A stretch of 14,527 bases of DNA from positions 1 to 14,527 of the forward strand of contig SPCN01000029.1 in the NCBI GenBank assembly GCA_004525465.1. The letters are read 5' to 3'. The stretch is from Chrysiogenales bacterium. GTDB taxonomy: Bacteria > Acidobacteriota > Aminicenantia > UBA2199. Below, piece by piece: positions 1 to 7,365 of the stretch. The number at the start of each line of letters is the position of its first letter. The stretch's first letter is position 1. Under the pieces are notes generated by a model, which ran no database searches, was not told the DNA's origin, and worked only from the letters and a program-made list of their open reading frames with translations. The position numbers were made by a program, and so were the translations under genes.

Positions 1-1907
1 ACCGTTTCGTAGGGGATCTTGTATTCATCGAAGACATAGCGCAGCCAGCCCTCGGTCATGTTGTGTCCCCAGTTTTGATACAGCCCCACCTTGAAGGGCC
101 GGAGGCGGCGCAACTGCTGCAGCGATAATTTCTTCCTGGAGGTCAGTGTCAGCGGGGCTTCGGAGTGGATGCTCTTTAAAATTTCCAGGGCTTCACTTTT
201 TTTGACCAGGAAGGAACCGCTTGAGAAATCGGGGCAATCGATGTTGCGGTAAACCGTTTTGCCCTTGCCCAGCAGTTCAAAGGCGGCCCGGTAGGAATGG
301 TTGGCGCGGGAATCGAGGACGATGTATTCTTCAAGCTCCTCCGGGAATGGATTTATGGCAAAATGCGCGGCTTGGACCGGTTCCATCATGGCTTTCAGGG
401 GTTCGTTCACCGGGACGGATTTGATTCCCATGCCTACAGGCAACGTCCAGGCCGCCATATCATAGGGAAGTTCAGGCTCGGCTTTGAGGTTTTTGCGGAT
501 GTCGGGATAGTGCTGGTTTTCAAAAATATTTTTCACGAAAGCGCGGTAGGGTTGGGCCAGGGGAACCACATAGGATCTTTTGTCGAACATGGTGTCGCCG
601 ACCCGCAGCGGGTGAGTAAGCTGAAAAACCCGGATATTCGATTTCAGCAGGATGCGGATAAAACGCTCGGCTGCGGTCGGGTCATGTTGCTGGCGCGGAA
701 CGATGAAAGCGTAGGGCGCTTCGCTCTCGCCCTTGGTGATGCTTTCGCGGGCGATCTGATAGGTATTGAAAAGCAGTTCTTTCCTCTGGCGCGCGGCGCT
801 GTTCAGCACCGACAGCGTGGCTTGCAGGTCGTAGGTGACCAGGTCTGAAAGCCGCCACCAGCCGCCTTTCCAGGGGTTGGGACTGAAGATCCGTTCTTCG
901 TTTTTAAAACTCTCGCCGCTTTCTACTTCTTCGGGTTCGATGTAGATCGGACTGGCCAAGCGCGTCGATGCGCCTTCAAAGAGAATACCGGGAATGTTAT
1001 GGAACCAGGCCGAATCGTCAAGCGAACCGATCCACCAGCCGGTGAAGTATCCCCGTGAAGCGACGCCCTTCAGGTTCAGCTTTTCCAGGTCATAACCTAT
1101 ACGCGATCCGATCAGGTTAATGGTGCGCCAGACCAGAGGGTGGACGCCGGGCGTGGGCGGATCCTGATAGGGCGGTATGAAAAAACGGTCGCTGCTGCTT
1201 CCCATCTGGTGTTCGTCGACAAGAATCTGCGGGAACCATTTTTGATAAAGTTCTTTAACGATGAGTTCTGTTTCTTTTAAACTGATCTTGAACCAGTCGC
1301 GATTATTGTCATGACCGGCGTACCAGTGATACAGATATGGCGTTCCGGTACCTTCATATTCCGTGCCCTTGGTTTTATTGTACCATTCCACTTCCATGAT
1401 CTGGCCATCGGGATTGACCGAGGGAAACAGCACCAGGATGACGTTTTCCAGAATATCTTGAATGTCTCCGCCTGTGCCGGCAGCCAGGAGGTATCCCAGT
1501 TCCATGGCCATCTGCGTAGAGGCGATCTCGGTGGAATGCAGGTTGCAGGTGACGAAAACGATGGCTTTGCCGCTGGCGGCCAGCTGCTCGGCCGCGGCCG
1601 CTTCCACTTCACCCTGTGCCAGCTTGCGGGTGATGTTTGTATATTTTTCCAGCTCTTTCAGATTGCTTTCGTTGGATATGACGGCCATGAACAAATCGTT
1701 GCCCAGGGTGGTTTTTCCCAAAGTGAATGTTTTCAGCCGCGGTGATTCCCGGCTCAACTGCTCAAAATAGGCTTTAATCTGGTTGTAATGAGCCAGGTTG
1801 CGGTCGCTGCCCGGTTTGAAACCAAGGAATTGTTCGGGGGTTTGCAATGGCCATGCCAGCGTGGCCAGTGTGAACAAGATCGCGCCGAAAAACAATGGTT
1901 TTTTCAT
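1..1907 (-). CDS. Secreted M14-family zinc carboxypeptidase-like metallopeptidase (3' end outside window)
   Basis: Predicted exported zinc peptidase; 635 codons are visible and the frame is still open at base 1, so the C-terminus is missing. An N-terminal signal peptide (MKK, then a hydrophobic stretch to about residue 18) implies action in the periplasm or outside the cell. The M14 zinc and catalytic set is visible: HxxE as HSTE at 124-127, the Asn-Arg substrate clamp in HDNNRDWF (Asn202, Arg203), the third zinc ligand His233 in VDEHQMG, and a candidate catalytic Glu311 in ILFEGAS. All are present, so the enzyme should be active. Two adjacent ATGs exist (1910 and 1907). AAGGAGG lies 1 base from the first and 4 from the second, so I chose 1907. 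A TATAAT promoter lies just upstream. Substrate is unknown; M14 enzymes usually trim C-terminal residues or peptidoglycan-type amides. Confidence 0.9.
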   Translation of the reverse strand, partial: MKKPLFFGAILFTLATLAWPLQTPEQFLGFKPGSDRNLAHYNQIKAYFEQLSRESPRLKTFTLGKTTLGNDLFMAVISNESNLKELEKYTNITRKLAQGEVEAAAAEQLAASGKAIVFVTCNLHSTEIASTQMAMELGYLLAAGTGGDIQDILENVILVLFPSVNPDGQIMEVEWYNKTKGTEYEGTGTPYLYHWYAGHDNNRDWFKISLKETELIVKELYQKWFPQILVDEHQMGSSSDRFFIPPYQDPPTPGVHPLVWRTINLIGSRIGYDLEKLNLKGVASRGYFTGWWIGSLDDSAWFHNIPGILFEGASTRLASPIYIEPEEVESGESFKNEERIFSPNPWKGGWWRLSDLVTYDLQATLSVLNSAARQRKELLFNTYQIARESITKGESEAPYAFIVPRQQHDPTAAERFIRILLKSNIRVFQLTHPLRVGDTMFDKRSYVVPLAQPYRAFVKNIFENQHYPDIRKNLKAEPELPYDMAAWTLPVGMGIKSVPVNEPLKAMMEPVQAAHFAINPFPEELEEYIVLDSRANHSYRAAFELLGKGKTVYRNIDCPDFSSGSFLVKKSEALEILKSIHSEAPLTLTSRKKLSLQQLRRLRPFKVGLYQNWGHNMTEGWLRYVFDEYKIPYET

Positions 1908-1927
1908 CATGCCTCCTTCAAGAGCGG

Positions 1928-1957
1928 ATTATAATCCCTGAAAGAGATGATTTGCAA
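1928..1957 (-). promoter_or_regulatory. Sigma-70-type promoter of the M14 peptidase gene
   Basis: On the minus strand, TTGCAA (1957-1952), an 18-base spacer and an exact TATAAT (1933-1928). The predicted start near 1921 gives a leader of about 14 bases holding the AAGGAGG ribosome site. It points away from the tRNA promoter 36 bases to the right. Assigned by consensus match only. Confidence 0.6.
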
Positions 1958-1992
1958 GCGCAGTTCATTTTTTGCCCGGGTCGCCGGCATGA

Positions 1993-2021
1993 TTGACAAA
2001 AACGCCGCCGCTAATTATAAT
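1993..2021 (+). promoter_or_regulatory. Full-consensus sigma-70-type promoter of tRNA-Leu
   Basis: TTGACA (1993-1998), a 17-base spacer and TATAAT (2016-2021): both hexamers and the spacing match the bacterial housekeeping consensus exactly. The predicted start near 2028 leaves a leader of about 9 bases before the tRNA. Such a perfect promoter suits a strongly expressed stable RNA and shows that the classical consensus holds in this organism. Confidence 0.85.
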
Positions 2022-2036
2022 GTTACCTTGATTCGA

Positions 2037-2121
2037 GCCGGAGTGGCGGAATTGGCAGACGCATCAGACTCAAAATCTGACGGGGTTTATCCTTGTGAGG
2101 GTTCGATTCCCTCCTCCGGCA
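2037..2121 (+). tRNA. tRNA-Leu (anticodon CAA)
   Basis: An 85-base class II tRNA. Acceptor stem GCCGGAG (2037-2043) pairs with CTCCGGC (2114-2120), discriminator A at 2121. The D arm has GCG/CGC; anticodon stem TCAGA/TCTGA encloses a seven-base loop with CAA at 2071-2073, reading UUG codons. There is a long variable arm, and T stem GAGGG/CCCTC with loop TTCGATT. The 3' CCA is not encoded. A run of six T follows directly (2122-2127), so the acceptor stem plus T-run may help end transcription; no separate terminator hairpin is seen. Confidence 0.96.
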
Positions 2122-2142
2122 TTTTTTCCTTCCCGCAGTGAA

Positions 2143-2340
2143 TTAATCCAGGTTGCGTTGTTCCACCATCCCCTTTTCCCGAAAAAATACGGAGATGATG
2201 GTATAGGGGACATTCTTGTCGCCCACAATGGCGCTGATTGTGCTCTGGGTGACGTGCAGCAAATCGAAGTTGGGCTTAAGCCACTCGTTGATTTTTTTTT
2301 CCAGCTCGGCCCCCTGCCCGGAAAATATTTTGAAGTTCAT
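2143..2340 (-). CDS. Small 65-residue conserved-looking protein, function unknown
   Basis: Short soluble protein without signal peptide or membrane segment. It opens MNFKIFSGQGAELEKKINEW, continues with an amphipathic helix and then strands ending in TIISVFFRE. This strand-helix-strand pattern recalls the small Cse60-like proteins of Firmicutes, whose role is poorly defined; that is a guess from pattern, not a firm assignment. The frame can be extended upstream to 2385, but the added residues are Arg-rich, and the ATG at 2340 sits after a G-rich stretch (GGGGG, 7 bases away) and about 20 bases behind an extended -10 promoter, so I chose 2340. It follows the lipid kinase by 48 bases and could also be read from that operon. 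It converges on the tRNA. Confidence 0.6.
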   Translation of the reverse strand: MNFKIFSGQGAELEKKINEWLKPNFDLLHVTQSTISAIVGDKNVPYTIISVFFREKGMVEQRNLD

Positions 2341-2367
2341 GATTAACCCCCGTTGTCTTCGCCGGGA

Positions 2368-2376
2368 ATTATACCA
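2368..2376 (-). promoter_or_regulatory. Extended -10 promoter for the 65-residue protein
   Basis: On the minus strand TGG directly followed by TATAAT (2376-2368), i.e. the TGnTATAAT extended -10 form, with no good -35 hexamer at 16-18 bases. Extended -10 promoters can work without a -35. Predicted start near 2361, leader about 20 bases. It lies in the gap behind the lipid kinase gene. Confidence 0.5.
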
Positions 2377-2388
2377 CAGGCGCAAAAT

Positions 2389-3315
2389 TCAGGAAATGAT
2401 TTTCAGCGCCCGCGGCACCGAGGCGAATTCGAGATTGTGAAATTGGCGGGGGCGCGCATTTTCGCTCAGGACTTCGCCGTCGATCTGGATGGTGAAAGGC
2501 TTGTCGGAACTGACCGTAAATTGCGGGGCCTGGATGGTGATTACTTCCTTTTTATCGGCGAAAGCGGCGGGAGGAGTCAGAAGTGTGATATAGGCCAAAC
2601 GGGAAAAAGAGCATTTTTTCACCAGGAAAGCGTCCAACAGGCCGTCGTCGGTGCGCGCCCGCGGCGAAGTCATTTTCCCGGCCGCGTAATAGCGGATGTT
2701 GTTGAAAACGGCCAGCATGAATTCGCCGCTGATGCGGCCTTTATCAAATTCCACATCCAGATTGAGCGGGACCTCGGCCGAACGGCAGGCCTGCCAGCCG
2801 CCGCGGATGCCGGAAATGGTCTGGTACTTTCCCAGACGCGGGCTGCGCTTGACCACCTGTTCGACATACTGGTTGACCAAGACGGCCAGGCCGATTGAGG
2901 CCTGGCCCGGGTAATAGCGCAGAATTTTCCTGCCCTCGCGGACTACGCCCAGGTCGATCTGCCGCGATAGGTTGCGGCGGATGGCCCGGCAGGCCTTTTT
3001 CAGGGAGTGGATATCGAACTCCTTGACCACGTCGTTGCATGAGCCCAGGCCGATCATGCCCAGGGTGTTATCTGCTTTCAGGCGCATCAGTTCATTGATC
3101 ACGATCAACAAGGTGGTGTCGCCGCCGGCGGCAACCAGGGTCGGATAATCCGCGGCTGTCACTTTGACCAGGTCACGCAAGTCGTCCTCGTGGCGCGATT
3201 CGAACCAGTCACAGGCGATACCCTCTTCCTTCAGGCATTTTTGCAATGTCCGGCGTTTCAGTTCAGCCCGGCCTTTGCCGGCGCTGGGGTTGAATAAAAT
3301 GGCGATCTTTTCCAT
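2389..3315 (-). CDS. Diacylglycerol-kinase-family lipid kinase (YegS/BmrU/DagK type)
   Basis: A 308-residue cytoplasmic protein at the inner membrane face, expected to use ATP to phosphorylate a lipid such as diacylglycerol or a sphingoid base. Family marks: nucleotide-binding start ILFNPSAGKG (residues 6-15), a glycine loop GGDTT (64-68), GLGSCND (89-95), and a late DDGLLD motif in the C-terminal beta domain. Most relatives have GGDGT in the loop; here Thr replaces the second-last Gly, which may change ATP binding. The start ATG (3315-3313) overlaps the TGA stop of the S46 peptidase gene by one base (TGATG) and lacks a good ribosome site, so translation is probably coupled. A TTG one codon earlier is a weaker alternative. 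The pairing with an exported peptidase has no obvious functional logic. Confidence 0.85.
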   Translation of the reverse strand: MEKIAILFNPSAGKGRAELKRRTLQKCLKEEGIACDWFESRHEDDLRDLVKVTAADYPTLVAAGGDTTLLIVINELMRLKADNTLGMIGLGSCNDVVKEFDIHSLKKACRAIRRNLSRQIDLGVVREGRKILRYYPGQASIGLAVLVNQYVEQVVKRSPRLGKYQTISGIRGGWQACRSAEVPLNLDVEFDKGRISGEFMLAVFNNIRYYAAGKMTSPRARTDDGLLDAFLVKKCSFSRLAYITLLTPPAAFADKKEVITIQAPQFTVSSDKPFTIQIDGEVLSENARPRQFHNLEFASVPRALKIIS

Positions 3316-5477
3316 CAATGTGCGCCCAGTTCCGCAAGCACATTGACCGCCTGGTTGACCCGGTCGGCGACAAAAAGGACATAGCGGATATCGACATGTA
3401 TGGAACGGCTGAGGTCGGGTTGGTAATAGAAGTCGCTGTCAAGCGCTTCATAATTGCCATCAAAGAGCACGCCGACCAACTCAGCGCGTTCATTGAGCAC
3501 CGGGCTGCCCGAATTGCCGCCGGTGGAATCATTGCTGGTCAGGAAATTGACCGGGACGTCACCTAAAAACGGATCGTTGTAGCGGGCCCGGCCAGGGCCA
3601 TTGATTGCCGTGACCATCTTGGCATCGAGGTCAAATGGAAATTTACCACTGTTTTTGGCAAACATGCCGCTTAGGGTAGAGAAGGGGGCGTAGCGGACGG
3701 CGTCGCGGGGCGTGTATCCTTCGACGCGGCCGTAGCTGAAACGCAGGGTGGAATTGGCGTCAGGATAATAGAGCGCTTGCGGGTCCAGACCCATCATGGC
3801 TTCGATATACAGGGGTTTGAGTCGGAGCCAACTGCCCTCAATGATGTTTTTACGGCGATTGAAGGCGTCGATATCGGGTTGAATTTTGCCGGCCAGGGAG
3901 ATGAAAGCGTCCTGGGTCGCGGCCAGGGTTCTGGCATCGGCGGCGAACATTTTCAGTTTAAAATCCAGATCAGCAAGGCGCGTGTTGCTGTAGAGCGCAT
4001 CGACAAAAGCGGCGATCTTTTCGCGGCGGCCCTTACCGGCTGCGTGCTGGATTTCTTTGGACAGGCTTTTGAAGGCGCCGGCGCTGTCGGCAGCCAAAAG
4101 TTTATCCAGGAAAAAAGATAAAATCGCTTGGTCGGTGGCCAGGTCGAGATTTTTCTGGCTGACCTGCATTCGTTCTTTTTTAACGGCCATGTCGCGTTCC
4201 ATGAACCCGCGTTCGCGATAAAGGTCTTTTTTAGTCTTCTCATGGCTCCACTTTTTCAGGGTCAGCGCCCAGTTGAGCAGCCGGCAACCGCGGGTCAACC
4301 AGCTATAAATGGTGTTCAGCGATATGATTTCCCGCTCTGCCGTGTTCAGGCTCTCGATGTCGCCCAGCAACCCAGCGAATTTTTTCTGCAGTGTGGGTTT
4401 GGCCGCGATGAAAGCGGCCAGCTGTTTTTCCTTGGCCAGCTTGAATTCGAAGACCTGGTTTCTTTGCAGTCCGGCCAGCAGGCCGCGGTTGTTCTTGATC
4501 GAATTGTAGAGCCCCTGCAACATGCCGGCGTTCTTGATCTTCACTGCTTCGTTGGCCGTCGAACATTTTTCGAGCAGTTCGATATATTGGGCCAGCAAAG
4601 CGATGCGTTCAGGATAATTGGCCTGGACCTGGCTGCCGATCTCGGCGGCAGTGCACCAGCGTTTACTGGTGCCGGGATAGCCCAGGATCATGGTGAAGTC
4701 ACCGGAACGCAGGCCGGTTTTGGCGACAGGGAAATGATGCAGCGGCCGGTAAGGGACGTTGTCCTTGGCCCAGTCGGCCGGGCGGCCGTCTTGGCCCACG
4801 TAAGCGCGTAGAAAAGAAAAATCGCCGCTGTGGCGCGGCCACATCCAATTGTCGATCTCGCCTCCGTAGGCGCCGATGGAACGAGCCGGAACGTAGACTA
4901 CCCGCATGTCCCTTATTTTGAAGTAGGTGACCAGGTAGAATTCCCTGCCGCTGTAGAAGCGGGCGACGGAGCATTCGTTGCCCGGGATCTTCTCACCGTC
5001 CCGGATCAGTTCCTGGGATATCTTTTCGATCAGGCGCAGGCGCTTCTGCGGGTTGAGGCCCGGGCGCAAGGCCGCTTGGAAGCGGAAGGTGACGTTCTCA
5101 AAACCGCTCATGATCCTGACATTGTAGCCGGGGGCCGGTATTTCTTCGCTGCGGTCGCTGGCCAAAAAGCCGTCGCGGATGTAATTGTGCTGCGGAGAGG
5201 ACAGGCTTTGCACGGCGCCGAAAGCCACGTGGTGGTTGGTGATGATCAGGCCGTCGGCGGAGACAAACGCGCCGCTGCCGCCGCCCAGGCGGACCACGGC
5301 CATGGCCAGGCACTTTTTCCCGGGTTGCCAAATGTCGGCCGGGTCAAACTGGCAGCCCATGGCCTTCATGTCGGCGGTCAGGCCGGCCGTAATGCCGTCC
5401 AGGCGGAACATTCCTTCCTTGGCGGTCAATGATAATGCGCTGAAGAGGATGAGAATGATAATGGCTTTTGATCGCAT
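3315..5477 (-). CDS. S46-family dipeptidyl-peptidase (DPP7/DPP11-like), exported
   Basis: A 720-residue serine exopeptidase that should release dipeptides from oligopeptide N-termini in the periplasm. A Sec signal peptide (residues 1-19, ending LSLTA) leads into a trypsin-like first half with catalytic His83 in ITNHHVAFG. The block GGEIDNWMWPRHSGDF follows at 205-220; Asp219 is the likely triad Asp. A long helical lid occupies the middle, and the nucleophile Ser656 lies in TGGNSGSPV. Length and spacing match the family, and all triad residues are present. Eighteen residues after the Ser lies Gly674, where Porphyromonas DPP11 has Arg673 for acidic residues; Gly there is the DPP7-like state, favouring hydrophobic P1 residues. 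AGGAG lies 6 bases before the ATG. It heads a cluster with the lipid kinase. Confidence 0.93.
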   Translation of the reverse strand: MRSKAIIILILFSALSLTAKEGMFRLDGITAGLTADMKAMGCQFDPADIWQPGKKCLAMAVVRLGGGSGAFVSADGLIITNHHVAFGAVQSLSSPQHNYIRDGFLASDRSEEIPAPGYNVRIMSGFENVTFRFQAALRPGLNPQKRLRLIEKISQELIRDGEKIPGNECSVARFYSGREFYLVTYFKIRDMRVVYVPARSIGAYGGEIDNWMWPRHSGDFSFLRAYVGQDGRPADWAKDNVPYRPLHHFPVAKTGLRSGDFTMILGYPGTSKRWCTAAEIGSQVQANYPERIALLAQYIELLEKCSTANEAVKIKNAGMLQGLYNSIKNNRGLLAGLQRNQVFEFKLAKEKQLAAFIAAKPTLQKKFAGLLGDIESLNTAEREIISLNTIYSWLTRGCRLLNWALTLKKWSHEKTKKDLYRERGFMERDMAVKKERMQVSQKNLDLATDQAILSFFLDKLLAADSAGAFKSLSKEIQHAAGKGRREKIAAFVDALYSNTRLADLDFKLKMFAADARTLAATQDAFISLAGKIQPDIDAFNRRKNIIEGSWLRLKPLYIEAMMGLDPQALYYPDANSTLRFSYGRVEGYTPRDAVRYAPFSTLSGMFAKNSGKFPFDLDAKMVTAINGPGRARYNDPFLGDVPVNFLTSNDSTGGNSGSPVLNERAELVGVLFDGNYEALDSDFYYQPDLSRSIHVDIRYVLFVADRVNQAVNVLAELGAH

Positions 5478-5512
5478 GCGCGGCTCCTATTCCGGCCCGG
5501 GAGTTAAATTGG

Positions 5513-5541
5513 ATTATATCTTGTTCAGGGGTGAATTACAA
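5513..5541 (-). promoter_or_regulatory. Sigma-70-type promoter of the S46 peptidase / lipid kinase unit
   Basis: On the minus strand TTGTAA (5541-5536), a 17-base spacer and exact TATAAT (5518-5513). The predicted start near 5506 leaves a leader of about 28 bases with AGGAG before the peptidase ATG. Confidence 0.6.
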
Positions 5542-5569
5542 CCGGCCGCGCCTGCCGCGCGCGGGGGAA

Positions 5570-5598
5570 TTGCAAACAGTTTCCGCTTGTGCTATGAA
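5570..5598 (+). promoter_or_regulatory. Possible weak promoter of the SnoaL/GH105 unit
   Basis: TTGCAA (5570-5575), a 17-base spacer and TATGAA (5593-5598), four of six matches in each hexamer. It is the best candidate in the divergent gap (5478-5682) on this strand, but weaker than the other promoters here. It would give a leader of about 78 bases that includes the hairpin at 5643-5670. Confidence 0.3.
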
Positions 5599-5642
5599 AT
5601 ATCCAGGCGGAAAAGAACGCTCCGCGAGAGGGAGAGAATTCA

Positions 5643-5670
5643 TTTTTCTTAGGCAGGGACTTAAGAAAAA
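5643..5670 (+). other. A/T-rich hairpin directly before the SnoaL ribosome site
   Basis: TTTTTCTTA (5643-5651) pairs perfectly with TAAGAAAAA (5662-5670) around a ten-base loop GGCAGGGACT. The ribosome site (AGGGGA, from 5671) begins one base after the stem. No T-run follows on the plus strand, so it is not a standard terminator. It could modulate ribosome access; function unproven. Confidence 0.4.
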
Positions 5671-5682
5671 AGGGGACAAGCC

Positions 5683-6099
5683 ATGAAAGAAAAACTGAAA
5701 ACATTGGCCCAGCACTGGATGAGCGAGCTGTGGCAAAAAGGGAACGCCGCCGCGGTCGGCGAAATGCATTCAGCCAATTTTATTGATTGGGCGCCGGGCC
5801 GACGCAAGGGCGACCGTGACGGCTTTGCGGGCGGCGTGAAGGATTTTTACAAGGCCTTTCCCGATTTCTACGCGGCCGTGGAGGAGATCCTGATCGATGA
5901 GGCTCTGGAACAGGTCGCCATCCGTTGGGCCGGCAGCGGCACCCATCTGGGAGCCTATCTCGGGGTCGAACCGACCGGCAAGCGCATTGCTTTTCGCGGT
6001 ATCGAGATCCTGACCGTCAGCATGGGCAAGATCAGCGAACGCTGGGGAGAATGGGACGGCATGGATCTGCTGCGCCAACTGGGCATATGGAAAGGCTAA
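5683..6099 (+). CDS. SnoaL-like / ester-cyclase-type protein of the NTF2-like fold
   Basis: A 138-residue cytoplasmic protein with the signature of the SnoaL-like polyketide cyclase family: an FYKAFPDFYAAVEEIL stretch (residues about 54-69), then IRWAGSGTHLGAYLGVEPTG with its Gly-Thr-His turn, and a late GKISERW followed by WDGMDLLRQLG. Members form a cone-shaped alpha+beta barrel with a small-molecule pocket; most bacterial ones have no known substrate, and nothing here points to polyketide synthesis. AGGGGA lies 6 bases before the ATG. The GH105-like gene follows 89 bases later on the same strand, so the two may be co-transcribed; I see no clear promoter between them. Confidence 0.85.
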   Translation: MKEKLKTLAQHWMSELWQKGNAAAVGEMHSANFIDWAPGRRKGDRDGFAGGVKDFYKAFPDFYAAVEEILIDEALEQVAIRWAGSGTHLGAYLGVEPTGKRIAFRGIEILTVSMGKISERWGEWDGMDLLRQLGIWKG

Positions 6100-6188
6100 G
6101 GCCAATCGGGTGCGGTTTACGATAAAAAGAATGAAGCGGGCGGAACTGGCAAAGCTGAGAGCAGCCGGGCCCGGGAGGAGAATGACGA

Positions 6189-7250
6189 ATGCGGCGGCGT
6201 AATTTTTTAAGGCTGGTTCCGGCGGGGGCCGTGGCCGTTGACATCGGCTGGGGCGGAAAGCGGAATGCCGCGGGCGAAAAACCCGAAGCGGTTACGCGCG
6301 AGAAGGTCAGGCAGGCCATGCTGTGCATGCAGCGGGATGCCTGGGAGCAAGGCGTGGCGGCCCAAGCCCTGCTGGAAACAGGTGAGCGCGACCTGGTCAT
6401 ACTGCTGGCCAGGGAGGCCGCATTGCGCCAGGATGCCGATGGCCGCCTGGCAACGATCAGTTGCTGGGCCGGGGTGACCGACCCGGCGGCCAACGGCCAG
6501 GCGGTTTTGTGGGCTGCGGCTGAAAGCAAGGATGCCAAACTGAGGGCGGCAGCCGATAAAATGCTGGATTACCTGTTGAGCAAGGCGCCCCGGACCGCTG
6601 ACGGCACATTATACCATGTTTCCGACAAGCCCCAGGTGTGGGTCGATTCACTTTTCATGGCGCCACCGTTCCTGGCTTATGCAGGACAGCACGGGGAAGC
6701 GCTCAAGCAGATCGATGGCATGCGCCGCCGGTTGTGGAGCCAGGAAAAAAAACTTTTTTCCGCTATTTGGGATGAAAACAGCCAGACATTTGAGCGCCGG
6801 GACTGTTGGGGAGTGGGCAACGGCTGGGCGATCTGCGGCATGACCCGGGTCATCCAACTCCTGCCCGGGGAGATGGCCGCGGAAAAAAAACGTCTATGCG
6901 GCTATGTGCGCGCGGCGCTTGAAGGCTGTTTGAAATACCAGCGGCCCGACGGACTTTTTCACGACGTGATCGATGATCCCGGCTCTTTTATCGAGACCAA
7001 CCTGGCGCAGATGCTGGCTTATGCCATATACCGGGGAGTGCAAGGCCGCCGGCTGCCGCCAGCCTATCTGTGCCAGGCGGAAACCATGCGTCTGGCTGCC
7101 TGGAGCAAGGTAGACCAATATGGATTCGTCCAGGGCGTATGCGGTTCGCCCGACTTCTCTTCTCCCGGCACCGCAACCGAGGGGCAGGCTTTTTTCCTGC
7201 TAATGGAAGCGGCCCGCCGGGACTGCTTTGGTTCCGGGTCCTGTTTTTGA
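6189..7250 (+). CDS. GH88/GH105-type unsaturated glycuronyl (rhamnogalacturonyl) hydrolase
   Basis: A 353-residue (alpha/alpha)6-barrel enzyme expected to remove the unsaturated uronic acid that polysaccharide lyases leave on oligosaccharides. RRNFLR near the N-terminus plus a hydrophobic run resembles a twin-arginine (Tat) export signal. Key blocks: MQRDAWEQGVAAQALLE (47-63), WVDSLFMAPPFLAYAG (151-166) with candidate catalytic Asp153 (the WVD Asp of YteR), CWGVGNGW (206-213), and the C-terminal EGQAFFLLMEAA. The family usually reads WGRGNGW; Val209 replaces the Arg that helps hold substrate in YteR, so the substrate may differ. GGAGGAG lies 8 bases before the ATG; an out-of-frame ATG at 6182 gives only six codons. 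It follows a SnoaL-like gene and converges on the sulfatase-fold gene. No lyase or pectin cluster is visible nearby. Confidence 0.85.
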   Translation: MRRRNFLRLVPAGAVAVDIGWGGKRNAAGEKPEAVTREKVRQAMLCMQRDAWEQGVAAQALLETGERDLVILLAREAALRQDADGRLATISCWAGVTDPAANGQAVLWAAAESKDAKLRAAADKMLDYLLSKAPRTADGTLYHVSDKPQVWVDSLFMAPPFLAYAGQHGEALKQIDGMRRRLWSQEKKLFSAIWDENSQTFERRDCWGVGNGWAICGMTRVIQLLPGEMAAEKKRLCGYVRAALEGCLKYQRPDGLFHDVIDDPGSFIETNLAQMLAYAIYRGVQGRRLPPAYLCQAETMRLAAWSKVDQYGFVQGVCGSPDFSSPGTATEGQAFFLLMEAARRDCFGSGSCF

Positions 7251-7365
7251 AGGCCCAACCGGGGAAGAAGGCTGGGGAAGCGATAGCATCGGCGGTTTTC
7301 TGTGGAGCGGCCGCTTGGCTACTGATGGTCTCGCCGAATTTCGCTGCCTGAATCCCGGCCGGTCT

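Noticed and set aside
297..848. Open frame of 183 codons on the plus strand
   Set aside because: It is antisense to the M14 peptidase coding frame, has no ribosome site or family motif, and is explained by GC-rich third positions.
1947..2141. Plus-strand open frame covering the tRNA region
   Set aside because: It runs through the tRNA promoter and the whole tRNA; its protein is an accident of tRNA sequence.
3316..3318. TTG start one codon before the lipid kinase ATG
   Set aside because: The ATG at 3315 is the stronger codon and gives the usual coupled TGATG junction; the added Met has no family support.
4128..4811. 227-codon plus-strand open frame
   Set aside because: Antisense to the S46 peptidase, whose frame has clear motifs on either side; no start signal.
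6182..6202. Six-codon upstream open frame overlapping the GH105 start
   Set aside because: Its ATG lies one base from GGAGGAG, too close for initiation; the GH105 ATG at 8 bases is the better use of the same site.
7251..7365. Terminator between the converging GH105 and sulfatase-fold genes
   Set aside because: Only short stems such as CGAT-AGC-ATCG and palindromes without a T-run are present; no credible terminator.
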